Origin: Betaproteobacteria bacterium
Lineage (GTDB): Bacteria; Pseudomonadota; Gammaproteobacteria; Burkholderiales; Rhodocyclaceae
Assembly: GCA_016720065.1 (NCBI GenBank)
Contig: JADJXY010000002.1
Coordinates: 695,001 to 759,000 of the forward strand
Length of the DNA stretch: 64,000 nt
Reading direction: 5' to 3'
The notes below the pieces were generated by a model, which was not told where the DNA came from, searched no databases, and was given only the letters and a program-made list of their open reading frames with translations. Numbering within the stretch: position 1 is the stretch's first letter; each line of letters begins with the position of its first letter. Shown piece by piece: positions 1 to 9,036 of the stretch. Position numbers and translations under genes: made by a program.

Positions 1-3000
1 ATGACGTTGTGGCCGGAGCCGGGCACATGGATGCGCACCTCCCCGGCCGATCCCACCGCCTGCTGATAAGCCACATTCCCGTCGTAATTCTCGGAGAGGA
101 GGGGACCGCGGCCATCGAGCATCACCCGGCCCCAGTCGATGGTGATGTCCAGAGGATTGACAGAGGAAGCCGTCACCGACCACCCCAGGGCCGTGACGTC
201 ATTGGGGACGAAGGCCTCCACCCCGGAGACGAGAAGGTTGTTGCCCGGCCCCAGGACCGCCACATGGTCGCCGTTGCCCAGCAACAGGAGATCGTTGCCG
301 GGACTCCCGACCAGGGTGCTGTTGCCATTGCCGGTCAGAAACACGGAACCGGGCCGGCCGGTGGCAGAGGCGCTGCGGGCCTGCTCCAGGGCGGTGGCGA
401 GATCGGCTTCCTCCCCGGCGTAAAGACGGCTGTTGCCGTCGAGGACGAAGAAGAGATCCTGCCCCCCATGGCCGATCAGGACGCTGTTGCCATGCCCGCT
501 GCCCAGGATGTCGTTGCCCGTACTGCCGGAGATGAAGTTGTTGCCCGAGACCCCCTGCGGATTGCGCCAGGGATCGGTAAAGATGGGATCGGCACCGGCG
601 CGGACCTCCTGGTTGCCCTCGGCCAGGATGTAGCCGGTATAGACCACATCGGGAATGCCGGTCAGGGTGCGGTGCACGGTTTCCTGCGGCACGGTATCGG
701 GCAGCGGATCGACCAGGACCGGGGCGCCGGGGAGGGTGATGCCGAGGGCGCCGGAGGTCCATTGGGTGAGATAAGCGCCGATGCCCGCCGAACTCTGGAG
801 GGTCAGGAAATCCCGTGTCGCCCCATTGGAATCCACGGCGGTGGAGAGGACGTAGTTGACGACCACGTTGCCGACGGTCTGGCGCCAGACGCGGGGCCCG
901 ACGTAGGCGATGGCCCCGGCGGCATCGCCGATCACGACATCGCCCAGACGGATGCGGCCCCCGCCGTCGGCATCTTCGATCCAGTCCATGCCATCGCCGG
1001 CGATGAGGGTGTAGGTGTCGTCCCCCAGACCGCCCGCCAGGGTGTCGCTGCCCCCGCCCCCCCTCAGGGTGTCATCGCCGGCGCCGCCCCGGAGCAGGTC
1101 TGCTTCGGAACCGCCTTCAAGGAGATCGTCCCCGGCACCGCCCAGGAGGGTGTCACGGCCTTCGCCGCCGAGCAGGGTGTCGGCACCGGATTGGCCTTCC
1201 AGCCAGTCGTTGCCCTGGGCACCGGAGAGGGTGTCGTCGCCGGAGGCGCCGTAGAGGTGGTCGGAATCCCCGCTCCCCTCAAGTTGATCGGCGGATACGG
1301 CGCCAAAAACAATCTGATGATCGTGGAGGCTCAGGCCGTTGCCGTCGATTTGCAGGGTTAATGGCGATCCCCCCGCGAGTCGGTGCGAGAGATCGATAAA
1401 ATCCCAATTGCCTTCAACCGTATCGCTATCCCATGGGTCGGTGTACGGTTTGTCGCCCGCAGAGATCGGCAGGTCGTTGTCGTCGCGCTGACCGCTCGCG
1501 TACTTGAGTTTCCAGGTCAAAAACGCCGCTCGATCCTGAAGGTAGAGATCGCTCAGTTCACCCGTATCGCTTGCGTCGTCGTAGCGGCTCAGGGCCTCAG
1601 CGTCGTACAGCCCGTCTGCGCCTGTGATCACGAAGGGATTGGCCTCGACCAGCGCGTATCGGTAGGCGATGTCGGTCCGGGCCCGTTCAACCAGGGTATC
1701 TACCCCGATATCAACCAGGGACTCGATCCGCACACTGCCCATCGCTCCGCGATAGGTCGTGCTGTCCTGAATGGCCTTGATCGCATCGTGCAACGCGTCT
1801 CTCGCGCTCAGATCTGCGTAGCCGGTAGCGGAGATCACCGGGGCAAGATCGGGAGAGCTTCCGAGAAACAGTTTGGCCAGCGTGTTCGCCATGTTCTCGA
1901 GGGCGTCGGCATCGTAAAGATGATTTCCTGTCGCAGCCTGGGCTGTGATCCCTGAGGCAATCAGCGGGCCAGAACCCGGAATGCGGCTGGCGACAATGGC
2001 AGTGGCCGTGGTGCCAACCCAGTCGGCTGAGGAATAGGGCAGGCTGTCGTCCCGGTCCGCGCTGGCCTTCATGATCGCGGTAAAAGCCTGCAGGCCAAGC
2101 TGTGGGTCGAGGGCCTGCAGCAGGTTGGCCAGCGTGAGCGAATCGATGAGCGGTGTGATGCTGTGCGTTTCCCCGAAGTCGCCAAAGAACGCTCGAGCCG
2201 ACGTGGGCACAGCCATCTCCATGATGCCGAGCCCTCGCGAAGCGGGCAGGTCTTCGACCCAAATCCTCGTCGGGGTGACGTGGTAGCCGCCATTGGCGAC
2301 CATTTCCGGATCCCAGAATTCGCCGTGCCCGTAGAGTTGAGTCGTGTTGGCCAGGGCAAACTCGAAAAGGCTGCTGCTGAAGGCATTCGGATCCCGCCCC
2401 AGAGAACCGTTGCCCGTACTGGAAAGCCAGTTTGTGGTGGCATCGATCAGGCGCTGGGTGCCGATGCCTCGATATCCATCCTGGGCATCACCAACGCCGG
2501 CACCGAGGGTCAGGGTGCCGATGGCGGCCATGGCAGCTTTATGCTTGGGACGCTCGTACAGATTGGCGCCCAGCAAGCCGGTGGGGTTGGCCGATGCTTC
2601 GTCCCGCAATGTGTTGCGCACGCTCTCCGGCAACCCAAACCACCAGTCTGGCGTGCCTGTTCCGTCCCAGGCCATCATGTCTTCATAGAGGGCGATGAGG
2701 AATGCAATGTCGCCACCGGTCGGCGGTCTTCCACCGTCTGCATTGATGCCGCCCAGCCCGGCTGCGTTGTAGTGGTAGGTGTGAGCGATTTCAGGGCCGT
2801 GGAGCAGCGTGAACGCCGCCGAAAGCTGCGCGCCCAGGCTATAGCCGGTGACATTCAGGGTATGGGGTGCCTGGGCGAAATCAAGTACCGCGGCGCTGGT
2901 GCTGGTTTCGAATTGCCCGCTGGCGTTGTTGTAGGTGCGTCCGGCCTTCAGTTCGTTGTAGAAGGTTTCCATGCTGGACAACTGGGCCAGGGCGAAGCCG

Positions 3001-3425
3001 GCGCTGTTGACATCACCATCCGCCGCTCCCGCCCCGTCGCGTTCCCAGTCCCCCCCTTTGCTCCGGTCCTGGTATTCCGTACTGCGGAAGGAGAGGGTGT
3101 ATTCGTCGGGATTGTTGCAGTTGCGGAAGAGCGTGGCGGAAAAGCCGCTGGCGTCGTTGGCGTAGTGGGTCACCAATTCGTAATTGGTCGTGAACCACTC
3201 AAATTGAGCGCTCGTCAGGCGGGTGGCGCCTTGGCCGTTGGGGTTGTGCTCCGGGTGATTCACACCGCTGCTGAGTATCGTCTTCAACGAATACACTGTG
3301 GATCCGGGGGCAGCCTGACTGCCAGGATCTCCAGCAGAGGCCCAGGCATCCCAACGATCGAGATAGCTTTCGCACACGGATTGCAGAATGGCATTGTCGA
3401 GCCACGCCTTGACTGTCGTTTCCAT
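1..3425 (-). CDS. RTX-type lipase-like calcium-binding protein (3' end outside window)
   Basis: The minus-strand frame is open from an ATG at 3425 to the window edge, giving at least 1141 residues with no stop seen. A nucleophile-elbow motif GYSLG lies at about residues 194-198 (Ser196) and resembles the GHSLG of type I-secreted lipases. Nonapeptide calcium-binding repeats (GGxGxDxLx) run from about residue 721 to 806 (plus positions 1006-1265), and looser glycine/asparagine repeats follow near residues 955-995. No signal peptide is visible, as expected for type I secretion with a C-terminal signal, which lies outside the window. The start codon overlaps the stop of the upstream gene (TAATG), so the two are probably translated together. 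An extracellular lipase or esterase is inferred; the catalytic Asp and His were not identified, so it could be an RTX protein with another activity. Confidence 0.75.
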   Translation of the reverse strand, partial: METTVKAWLDNAILQSVCESYLDRWDAWASAGDPGSQAAPGSTVYSLKTILSSGVNHPEHNPNGQGATRLTSAQFEWFTTNYELVTHYANDASGFSATLFRNCNNPDEYTLSFRSTEYQDRSKGGDWERDGAGAADGDVNSAGFALAQLSSMETFYNELKAGRTYNNASGQFETSTSAAVLDFAQAPHTLNVTGYSLGAQLSAAFTLLHGPEIAHTYHYNAAGLGGINADGGRPPTGGDIAFLIALYEDMMAWDGTGTPDWWFGLPESVRNTLRDEASANPTGLLGANLYERPKHKAAMAAIGTLTLGAGVGDAQDGYRGIGTQRLIDATTNWLSSTGNGSLGRDPNAFSSSLFEFALANTTQLYGHGEFWDPEMVANGGYHVTPTRIWVEDLPASRGLGIMEMAVPTSARAFFGDFGETHSITPLIDSLTLANLLQALDPQLGLQAFTAIMKASADRDDSLPYSSADWVGTTATAIVASRIPGSGPLIASGITAQAATGNHLYDADALENMANTLAKLFLGSSPDLAPVISATGYADLSARDALHDAIKAIQDSTTYRGAMGSVRIESLVDIGVDTLVERARTDIAYRYALVEANPFVITGADGLYDAEALSRYDDASDTGELSDLYLQDRAAFLTWKLKYASGQRDDNDLPISAGDKPYTDPWDSDTVEGNWDFIDLSHRLAGGSPLTLQIDGNGLSLHDHQIVFGAVSADQLEGSGDSDHLYGASGDDTLSGAQGNDWLEGQSGADTLLGGEGRDTLLGGAGDDLLEGGSEADLLRGGAGDDTLRGGGGSDTLAGGLGDDTYTLIAGDGMDWIEDADGGGRIRLGDVVIGDAAGAIAYVGPRVWRQTVGNVVVNYVLSTAVDSNGATRDFLTLQSSAGIGAYLTQWTSGALGITLPGAPVLVDPLPDTVPQETVHRTLTGIPDVVYTGYILAEGNQEVRAGADPIFTDPWRNPQGVSGNNFISGSTGNDILGSGHGNSVLIGHGGQDLFFVLDGNSRLYAGEEADLATALEQARSASATGRPGSVFLTGNGNSTLVGSPGNDLLLLGNGDHVAVLGPGNNLLVSGVEAFVPNDVTALGWSVTASSVNPLDITIDWGRVMLDGRGPLLSENYDGNVAYQQAVGSAGEVRIHVPGSGHNV

Positions 3426-4426
3426 TATTTCCCCCACTTGGACAAGTCTTTGAATTCAACCGGCGGATTTGCCTGAAAGAAGCGTTCGTTGAGGTCCGGG
3501 ACTGGCTGAAGGACCTCGCGTACCAAATATCGGTATTCCCATTCCTTGCCCTTGCACCAGCGGGCGTTTCCCCACCAGATTCGGGATGGGGTGTTCTCGT
3601 CCCGGCCGCTCAGTTTGAAGGCCCGCTTGACGGCGAGCACCTCGTGTGTCTCCAGATCGACGATCAGGTACTCGCCGGCGCCGATGGAATAGCGCCGGTC
3701 ATGAGGCCGCTTGATCCCGCGCCAGGTGAAGCCGTAACGGGCGCGGCGCTGCTCGTGGTGCTCCTTGGCAACGATAAAGGGGAGGATGGCCATTTTTCCA
3801 TTGCGATCACCGGCGTCGACACCGTTCTTATAGCCGTCGGGTGGGTGGTCGTTGCGACCGCGGAAGTAGCGGATGACGGATCCCGGGGGATCCGCAGGCT
3901 GCTCGAGATAGGCGTATTTCCCGGAGGGGGGTTGGACCAGCTCGGCCGGTGCCCTCCAGCCGAGGGTTCCGGTATCTCCGGAGCCAACGCCAGTTGGCTC
4001 CTCCAATCGGTAACGGTCGTAGTCGATTGGCGTGCCGTAGATGCTCCGCCGCGGCCGCATCTGAAGCACCCCCTCGACATTCTCGACGTGCCGAAAGACG
4101 AAATCCCCGGCCTCGGTTTGGCACAGGTGCTGGAAATACTGCTCCGAGACGTTTGGCTGGCCGGGGATCAGGGCGCGAAGGCGGGCTGTCCAGAAGCGGA
4201 AGGGAACGGGTTTGGGGACGTCGTCGGGGAGTTTCAGGGCATGGGCGTAGTCGTAGGCGGCCTTTTCCACCGGATCGCTGGGGATGTCCCAGCCCTGCTC
4301 CTCATAGAAGAATCCCGGAAGATCGAAGAAGGCGTGGAAGAGGACGAGGCCTGCGACGGCAAGGCCCAGGCCAGCAAAGGGCCGCCAGCTGCTCCGGCGG
4401 GGAACGGGTGGTGTCGCTTCGGTCAT
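3425..4426 (-). CDS. Membrane-anchored protein of unknown function, coupled to the RTX gene
   Basis: The 333-residue protein has a short N-terminal cytoplasmic tail, one predicted membrane segment at about residues 15-33, and a long soluble remainder rich in Tyr, Trp and Arg. I recognise no catalytic motif. Its TAA stop shares one base with the ATG of the RTX lipase-like gene, which implies co-translation and a related job such as an accessory, chaperone or immunity-like partner; that role is inferred from context only. The region just upstream is AT-rich and could hold the promoter of the pair. Confidence 0.65.
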   Translation of the reverse strand: MTEATPPVPRRSSWRPFAGLGLAVAGLVLFHAFFDLPGFFYEEQGWDIPSDPVEKAAYDYAHALKLPDDVPKPVPFRFWTARLRALIPGQPNVSEQYFQHLCQTEAGDFVFRHVENVEGVLQMRPRRSIYGTPIDYDRYRLEEPTGVGSGDTGTLGWRAPAELVQPPSGKYAYLEQPADPPGSVIRYFRGRNDHPPDGYKNGVDAGDRNGKMAILPFIVAKEHHEQRRARYGFTWRGIKRPHDRRYSIGAGEYLIVDLETHEVLAVKRAFKLSGRDENTPSRIWWGNARWCKGKEWEYRYLVREVLQPVPDLNERFFQANPPVEFKDLSKWGK

Positions 4427-4668
4427 GGGGGAGGTCTCGCGCAGATTCCGATATTCCGAATTCTGGCCGAATCTAGCGTTTTGTCATCACGCTGTATATA
4501 GGCAGAACGTGATATATCAATATCGCGTTCGCATTCATCTCGGCGTTTCGCTGAGAATGTTGCGGAGCCCCGACTGAAGCCGCTTCCTTCAAGGCTTTTC
4601 GGGCGTTACCACGCAATATTTGGCGCGGCTCAATAGGCTGGATTACCATCTGACCCATGCCAGCCACA

Positions 4669-5235
4669 TTAGATAACCAGCTCGTCGTCGCCCTCTCCGC
4701 TCGTGCCCTGTTCGATTTCGTGGAGTAGAGACCGGCAACAAATGCACTGAAAATGGATGCCACGAGGTACAGGCGCGGAGAGCGGGGGCGCCTGTGTCTA
4801 CCGGTGGGCGTGGCATGTTGAAGTCCTTCTGCCTTGTCCAGATCACCCTTGTTGCCATTGGAGTTATTGTCAAGATTCATGCGCGCATCGTCATCTGCGC
4901 GCTGTGATCGCTTCCCTGATTGGCGGCTCTGGCCACCAACCAGACAGCATCGAAGCGCAAGGTATTGGGCAGGGGCGTTCCGGTGGCATCGCTCCTGGGA
5001 CTCGTGTCCACCAGACGATCCCGCCCGTCGCCCCATTCGAAGGCATAGGTGTTGTTGCCCCCATTGCCGATCAGCACGTCGTCCCCCCGCCCGCCCCGCA
5101 GGGTGCTCCCCCCGCCGCTGGCCACCAGGGTATCGTCCATTGCTCCGCCCACCAGATCGGCCCCGGCTTGCGTGGACGTCTGGCTGGCGCCGAACTGACC
5201 AAAACGGGCGATCATCTCCCGGTAGCCCAGGCATC
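4669..5235 (-). pseudogene. Decayed RTX (hemolysin-type calcium-binding) gene remnant
   Basis: Minus-strand reading between about 5220 and 4877 encodes repeats such as GGAMDDTLVASGG, LRGGRGDDVLIGNGG and NNTYAFEWGDGRDRL, typical of RTX proteins, before a stop at 4877. About 190 bases further, in another frame, GTSGEGDDELVI appears followed by a stop. No start codon or complete domain is present, and the 5' side is cut by an IS50-like terminus near 5231. The remnant is probably what is left of a paralogue of the neighbouring RTX gene after insertion and frameshifting. Positions 4427-4668 hold no gene that I can support. Confidence 0.6.
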
Positions 5236-5355
5236 CCGTTATACACAACTCACTCCGCGTAGTCTGACTGCCCGATGGCAGCCATCCGAGTAGTTGACAA
5301 TATTCGTCGGGTATACCCCTTGCTTGCCCATTGCCATTTTCACGAGGAGTGCGCA

Positions 5356-5799
5356 ATGGCAAACTGGGCTGGAGACGAATTTGGCGGGGCGAACTTGGGA
5401 GATGGGCGGTTGAACGCAAGGCTGATCAAACTGGCGACACGCTTTTCTGAGCGGCCGATGGCGAGCATCCCGGGGGCCTGCGGGGATTGGGCGGAGACCC
5501 AGGCGGCGTACCGTTTCTTCGATCAGGCCAGTGCGGGCAAACGCGGATTGAACTGGCAATCGATTCTTCAGCCGCACATGGACTGCTGTACCGGGCGCAT
5601 GGCGCAACACCCGGCCCTGGCGGTCTATCTGGTCGTTTCCTGGCGCTTGGCAAGATTGATCCGAATGGGACGCATCCACCCGGAGTGGTCGGCCGATGTG
5701 TTTTTCTCTGAAACGGAATGGGCCGGTGCCTTTATCCTCAACAAGAGGAAGCCTCCGCTGACATTGCCGAAATGTCCGCCAACCGCATGGAATACTTGA
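5356..5799 (+). pseudogene. Tn5/IS50-type (IS4 family) transposase with central deletion
   Basis: Translation from ATG 5356 (preceded by GAGGAG) gives the N-terminal DNA-binding domain of Tn5-type transposases, including DEFGGANLGDGRLNARL and CGDWAETQAAYRFFD. After about residue 90 the frame jumps directly to a C-terminal-type segment (VSWRLARLIRMGR, then AGAFILNKRKPP). The catalytic RNase H-like core between them is missing, and the extreme C-terminus is also replaced, so the protein cannot transpose. A sequence resembling a Tn5 outside end, TTATACACAA, lies upstream at 5239-5248 and probably marks the left terminus of the insertion sequence. The right terminus is not recognisable. Confidence 0.8.
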
Positions 5800-5883
5800 T
5801 TGATCTTGACCGTGAGGGGCTCAGCGTCGGTAGCAAGGGGGGGGCTTCCAGTGAGGAGTTTTTCCAGAAGTTGGATGCCGCGC

Positions 5884-6234
5884 GAGGGCGATCTGGTGTT
5901 CCCCCGCGCCAAGGAAAATTCGGCGCTGTCGGACATGAGCCTGACCGCCGTCCGGCGGCGGATGAAGCGCAGCGACATCACCGTGCATGGTTTTCGCTCC
6001 ACCTTCCGCGACTGGTGCGCGGAATCGAGCAACTTCCCGCGCGAGGTCTGCGAACACGCGCTGGCGCACAGCCTGCCCGACAAAGTAGAAGCCGCCTACC
6101 GGCGCGGCGACCTGCTGGAAAAGCGCATCCAACTGATGAAGGCATGGGCCGACTACTGCGCCAAGCCGGCGGACACCGCCAGCGTCACGCCCATCGGGAG
6201 CAAGCGCAAGGCGGGCAAGCCGGCTACGGCATAA
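5884..6234 (+). pseudogene. C-terminal remnant of a P4-type tyrosine integrase
   Basis: The frame encodes only the end of a phage-type integrase: GDLVFPRAKENSALSDMSL, then HGFRSTFRDWCAE with the catalytic H-x-x-R, ALAHSLPDKVEAAYRR with the catalytic His and the nucleophilic Tyr, and LMKAWADYC. The N-terminal arm-binding and core-binding domains are absent, and the upstream side abuts the transposase remnant. The block closely resembles the end of the intact integrase at 7756-8985, so it is probably the relic of an earlier element of the same kind at this locus. Confidence 0.85.
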
Positions 6235-6252
6235 AGATTCGCGCGGAAAAGA

Positions 6253-6588
6253 TCAGGCCGCCACCAGCACCGACACCAAGCCAGTCACATGATTCGCCGC
6301 CTTCTGGCGAATCACGATCTCCACGTCCCGGTCGAGTTGGGTAATGAAGTGCAGCAGGCGCTCGGACGAAAACCGGCTGAGTTTGTAATGCCGCAGCTCG
6401 GAGACGTGCGGCTGCGGAACGCCGAAAATTCCGGCAGCGGCCGTCTGGGTGAGCTTGCGTTCCTTGATCAGATCGTTGAGGCGCATCGCCAGTTGCGTGC
6501 GCAGCTTGCGTTCGTCGGCATCGGCAAAACCGAGGTCCTTGAACACATCGCCCGTGCCCACATCCACCGGTTCAGTCTTCTTTGCCAT
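6253..6588 (-). CDS. higA: HigA-type antitoxin, XRE-family regulator
   Basis: The 111-residue protein, counted from the ATG at 6588, contains a helix-turn-helix domain in its centre (LTQTAAAGIFGVPQPHVSELRHYKLSRF), as in the COG5606/HigA2-like antitoxins. Such antitoxins bind the partner toxin and repress their own operon. The gene follows the toxin remnant and overlaps its 3' end by 17 bases, which is the toxin-first order usual for higBA modules. The reading frame looks intact although the toxin is broken. Upstream alternative starts are in frame but lack a ribosome-binding site. Confidence 0.8.
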   Translation of the reverse strand: MAKKTEPVDVGTGDVFKDLGFADADERKLRTQLAMRLNDLIKERKLTQTAAAGIFGVPQPHVSELRHYKLSRFSSERLLHFITQLDRDVEIVIRQKAANHVTGLVSVLVAA

Positions 6589-6948
6589 AGCGCACCTCGT
6601 AGTCATTGCGAGCCACTTTCAATCGCTCGTGAATCATGTCGACATTCGTCCTCGCGGTGCGGATGCCGGAAGGCGATTTTTTCTGAAAACAGTGCAGCAC
6701 ATACACCGCCTTCGCGAACCGCACCGTGTAGGCCACCGGTATGTATCGCCCCGGTAATCCTCGACCAACTCGAACACCCCCGGCCCCTCGCCCTTCCAGG
6801 GCTTTGCTGCGGGCGGCTGGCCACCCAACTGAACGACGCCAAGGCCGTAGCCGAATTCATCAACCACGTCGCCGGGAAAATCCAGCAGATCTCGCTTGGC
6901 GGAACCGACCCAATGCAGTGGGCGCTCTTTTCGGGGAGAAGAACTCAT
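6572..6948 (-). pseudogene. Phage-derived Gp49/HigB-like toxin, frameshifted
   Basis: From ATG 6948 the frame gives the N-terminal half of a COG4679-type toxin (WVGSAKRDLLDFPGDVVDEFG, then FELVEDYRGDTYR). At about 6735 the reading continues in another frame (VAYTVRFAKAVYVLHCF, KKSPSGIRTARTNVDMI, then ERLKVARNDYEVRYGKED) to a stop at 6572-6574 inside the antitoxin start region. One missing base near CGGTGGCC accounts for the shift. The family consists of ribosome-dependent mRNA interferases; here the C-terminal half is lost in the primary frame, so the toxin is probably inactive unless the shift is a sequence error. Confidence 0.75.
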
Positions 6949-7334
6949 GGCTGAAGTATACCGTATTGGGTATTACCTGGAAACCTTCGTGGAGAAAGCG
7001 CCTCGTCAGCTAAAGTTACCCCGCTTCCGGCCCAAGCCGGCCGTCGAACGGAGGCAACTCTGGCGACACAACCTGCCGGGTCAGAACATCGGCCGAGCAG
7101 CCCAGCGGCCACCTTTGAGTGGCCGTTGTCATTTGTGACGCCGCCGCGCCAGCGCCGACTTTCAGCCAACCCCCAGAATCCAGCCCTCGACCTCCGAAAC
7201 AGCGCATTGCGGGGGTGATAACTCCGGTTTGAGCGCGACCTGCAAGCGACCTCAGGGTGGCGTGGGTAAAATGTGGGTAGGCGGAAACTAAAAACCCGCA
7301 AAGCCTGTAGCAGTGCGGGTTTCAGTGCCATTAC
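6949..7334. other. Non-coding stretch with island-end features
   Basis: I see no gene in this stretch. It contains a TGGGT/TGGGTAG direct-repeat pair at 7263-7280 and a minus-strand hairpin at 7284-7322, and it runs into the tRNA-Ser-derived repeat at 7335. The same order of paired TGGGT repeats, hairpin and att copy is found just inside the right end of the adjacent element (15362-15464). This suggests it is the right end of an older island. Confidence 0.5.
7284..7322 (-). terminator. Hairpin terminator next to the left att copy
   Basis: On the minus strand AAACCCGCA (7322-7314) pairs with TGCGGGTTT (7300-7292) and is followed by TTTAGTTT. The hairpin lies where a terminator of the ancestral tRNA-Ser would be expected, just past the 14-bp tRNA 3'-end copy. 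Confidence 0.55.
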
Positions 7335-7348
7335 TGGCGGAGACGAAG
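7335..7348. repeat. Left attachment-site copy (tRNA-Ser 3' end)
   Basis: TGGCGGAGACGAAG is identical to positions 15451-15464, the 3' end of tRNA-Ser(GCU) including CCA. Direct duplication of a tRNA 3' end beside a tyrosine integrase gene marks the boundary of an integrated element, about 8.1 kb long here. Confidence 0.75.
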
Positions 7349-7466
7349 ACCACTCAGATAGCCGATCACACTGTCTCACCTGATTTCAATTCAGGCCGGA
7401 GCTTATCACCCCCCAAAAATCCAAGCTATCAGCCCGACCCAAGCCATCTCAGAACGTCTCACTCCC

Positions 7467-7490
7467 AATGATGGGGGTGGCGATGGGTAG
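7467..7490. repeat. Paired direct repeat, candidate integrase arm site (left)
   Basis: The stretch reads AATGATGGGGGTGG followed by CGATGGGTAG. Nearly the same pair occurs at the other end of the element at 15362-15385. CGATGGGTAG also spans the integrase start codon at 7754-7763. These are likely arm-type binding sites for the integrase. No gene is visible in the rest of 7349-7755. Confidence 0.5.
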
Positions 7491-7755
7491 CCCATCTTAG
7501 GTCGGGTACACGCCACCTGCGGAAAGAAAATTTTCACAGCGAGGGCGTTGTAGAGGCCTCCTCATCCGTATTACTAGTATACGGGTGACCGAAATCCAAT
7601 GCTCTCCAAGCACACGCAAGAGAGTGTAGCGATGACAAGAGCCCGTCGAGATTCCGTGGCGTGACAAGAACTCTCGCGGCTAGGTTTGCAGAGCGAGGCC
7701 GCCTTCGCCTCACCACGGAAAAATTTCAATCTCGTATTTCGTGGTGGGTGATTCG

Positions 7756-8985
7756 ATGGGTAGCAATAGCAGAAAAGAACTTGGCGCTCTCGCCGTCTCG
7801 CAGATCAAGCGCAGGGGTATCAATTTTGTCGGGGGCGTCGCCGGCCTCGGCCTCAACGTCACGCAGACCGGCTCCCGTAGCTGGGTTTTGCGTTATCAGG
7901 TCGCCGGCATCCGCAAGGACATGGGACTTGGAGGGTATCCCGACGTAACCCTTGCCCAAGCAAAGGAATTGGCCCGGGCTGCCCGGATCAAGCTGTCTCA
8001 GGGCATCGACCCGATTGAGGAGAATCGTGCCGCACGCAGGAAGATGATTGCCGACCTTGCCGCCGCGATCAGCTTCAAGGAAGCAGCGAAACGCTACATC
8101 GACAGCCAAGAGCCAATCTGGAAGAACAGCAAGCACGTCCAGCAATGGCGAAACACCATCGACACCTACGCCGTCCCGAAAATCGGTGCTCTGGCGGTGG
8201 GGGACGTTGCCCTAACTGACGTTCTGGCCGTACTCGAACCGATCTGGCGTAGCAAAACCGAAACGGCCTCTCGCTTGCGTGGCCGGATTGAGTCAATTCT
8301 GGATTGGGCGGCGGCGCGAGGGTATCGGACTGGATCGAACCCTGCACGCTGGAAGGGATTGCTGGACAAGATTCTTCCCGCCCCCGGGAAAATCGCCAAG
8401 GTCGATCATCATCGCGCTTTGCCATATTCGGATTTGCCAGCCTTCATGCTGAAACTTGCGGAGCAGCAAGGCATGGGGGCTCGGGCATTGGAATTTGCCG
8501 TCCTGACCGCCTGTCGTTCCGGCGAGGTACGCGGTGCGACTTGGGACGAATTCGATCTGCAGAGTGCCACTTGGACAATTCCTGCCAATCGCATGAAAGC
8601 CAAGAAGGAACACCGGGTTCCGCTTTCGCCGAGAGCATTGCAGATCGTTACGGACTTGGAGAAGGTAGCCTTTTGCGAGTTTGTCTTCCCCAGTTCGCAC
8701 CAGCCGAAAATGGGGAGCACCAAAGGTGCCTCTCTCTCCGATATGACCTTGGCCGCCGTCCTGCGCCGCATGGACGTTCCGGCTGTCCCGCATGGTTTCC
8801 GCTCTACCTTCCGGGATTGGTGCGCCGAACAGACCGACTACCCGAACGAGGTCGCCGAAATGGCATTGGCCCACGCGATCAGCAACAAGGTGGAAGCGGC
8901 CTATCGCCGTGGCGACCTATTCGAGAAGCGCAAGCAACTAATGCACGACTGGGAGCAGTATGCCTCGTCGCATCGTGGCTCATAG
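7756..8985 (+). CDS. int: P4-type tyrosine integrase
   Basis: The 409-residue protein is full length for the P4-like integrase family that carries an N-terminal DUF4102-type domain (IKRRGINFVGGVAGLGLNVT). The catalytic set is visible: Arg254 in TACRSGEVRGA, a Lys-containing strand (KAKKEHRVPLS), His346 and Arg349 in HGFRSTFRDW, His373 in ALAHAIS and the nucleophile Tyr383 in AAYRRGD. It catalyses integration and excision at a tRNA 3' end. The ATG at 7756 is chosen over the GTG at 7741 because the alignable domain begins soon after it; that ATG lies inside a CGATGGGTAG repeat, which suggests autoregulation. The gene stands at the end of the element far from the tRNA. Confidence 0.93.
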   Translation: MGSNSRKELGALAVSQIKRRGINFVGGVAGLGLNVTQTGSRSWVLRYQVAGIRKDMGLGGYPDVTLAQAKELARAARIKLSQGIDPIEENRAARRKMIADLAAAISFKEAAKRYIDSQEPIWKNSKHVQQWRNTIDTYAVPKIGALAVGDVALTDVLAVLEPIWRSKTETASRLRGRIESILDWAAARGYRTGSNPARWKGLLDKILPAPGKIAKVDHHRALPYSDLPAFMLKLAEQQGMGARALEFAVLTACRSGEVRGATWDEFDLQSATWTIPANRMKAKKEHRVPLSPRALQIVTDLEKVAFCEFVFPSSHQPKMGSTKGASLSDMTLAAVLRRMDVPAVPHGFRSTFRDWCAEQTDYPNEVAEMALAHAISNKVEAAYRRGDLFEKRKQLMHDWEQYASSHRGS

Positions 8986-9036
8986 CGATACCGCTATTGA
9001 GCCGATAAAGATTTTCAACCCGTAAGGAAAATTGCC

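Noticed and set aside
9..1361. Long plus-strand open frame opposite the RTX gene
   Set aside because: It is the antisense of the RTX repeats; the minus strand gives a continuous frame with calcium-binding repeats and a lipase motif, while the plus frame has no family-like pattern.
2163..3476. 437-codon plus-strand open frame
   Set aside because: It is antisense to the RTX gene N-terminal region and shows no ribosome-binding site or recognisable domain.
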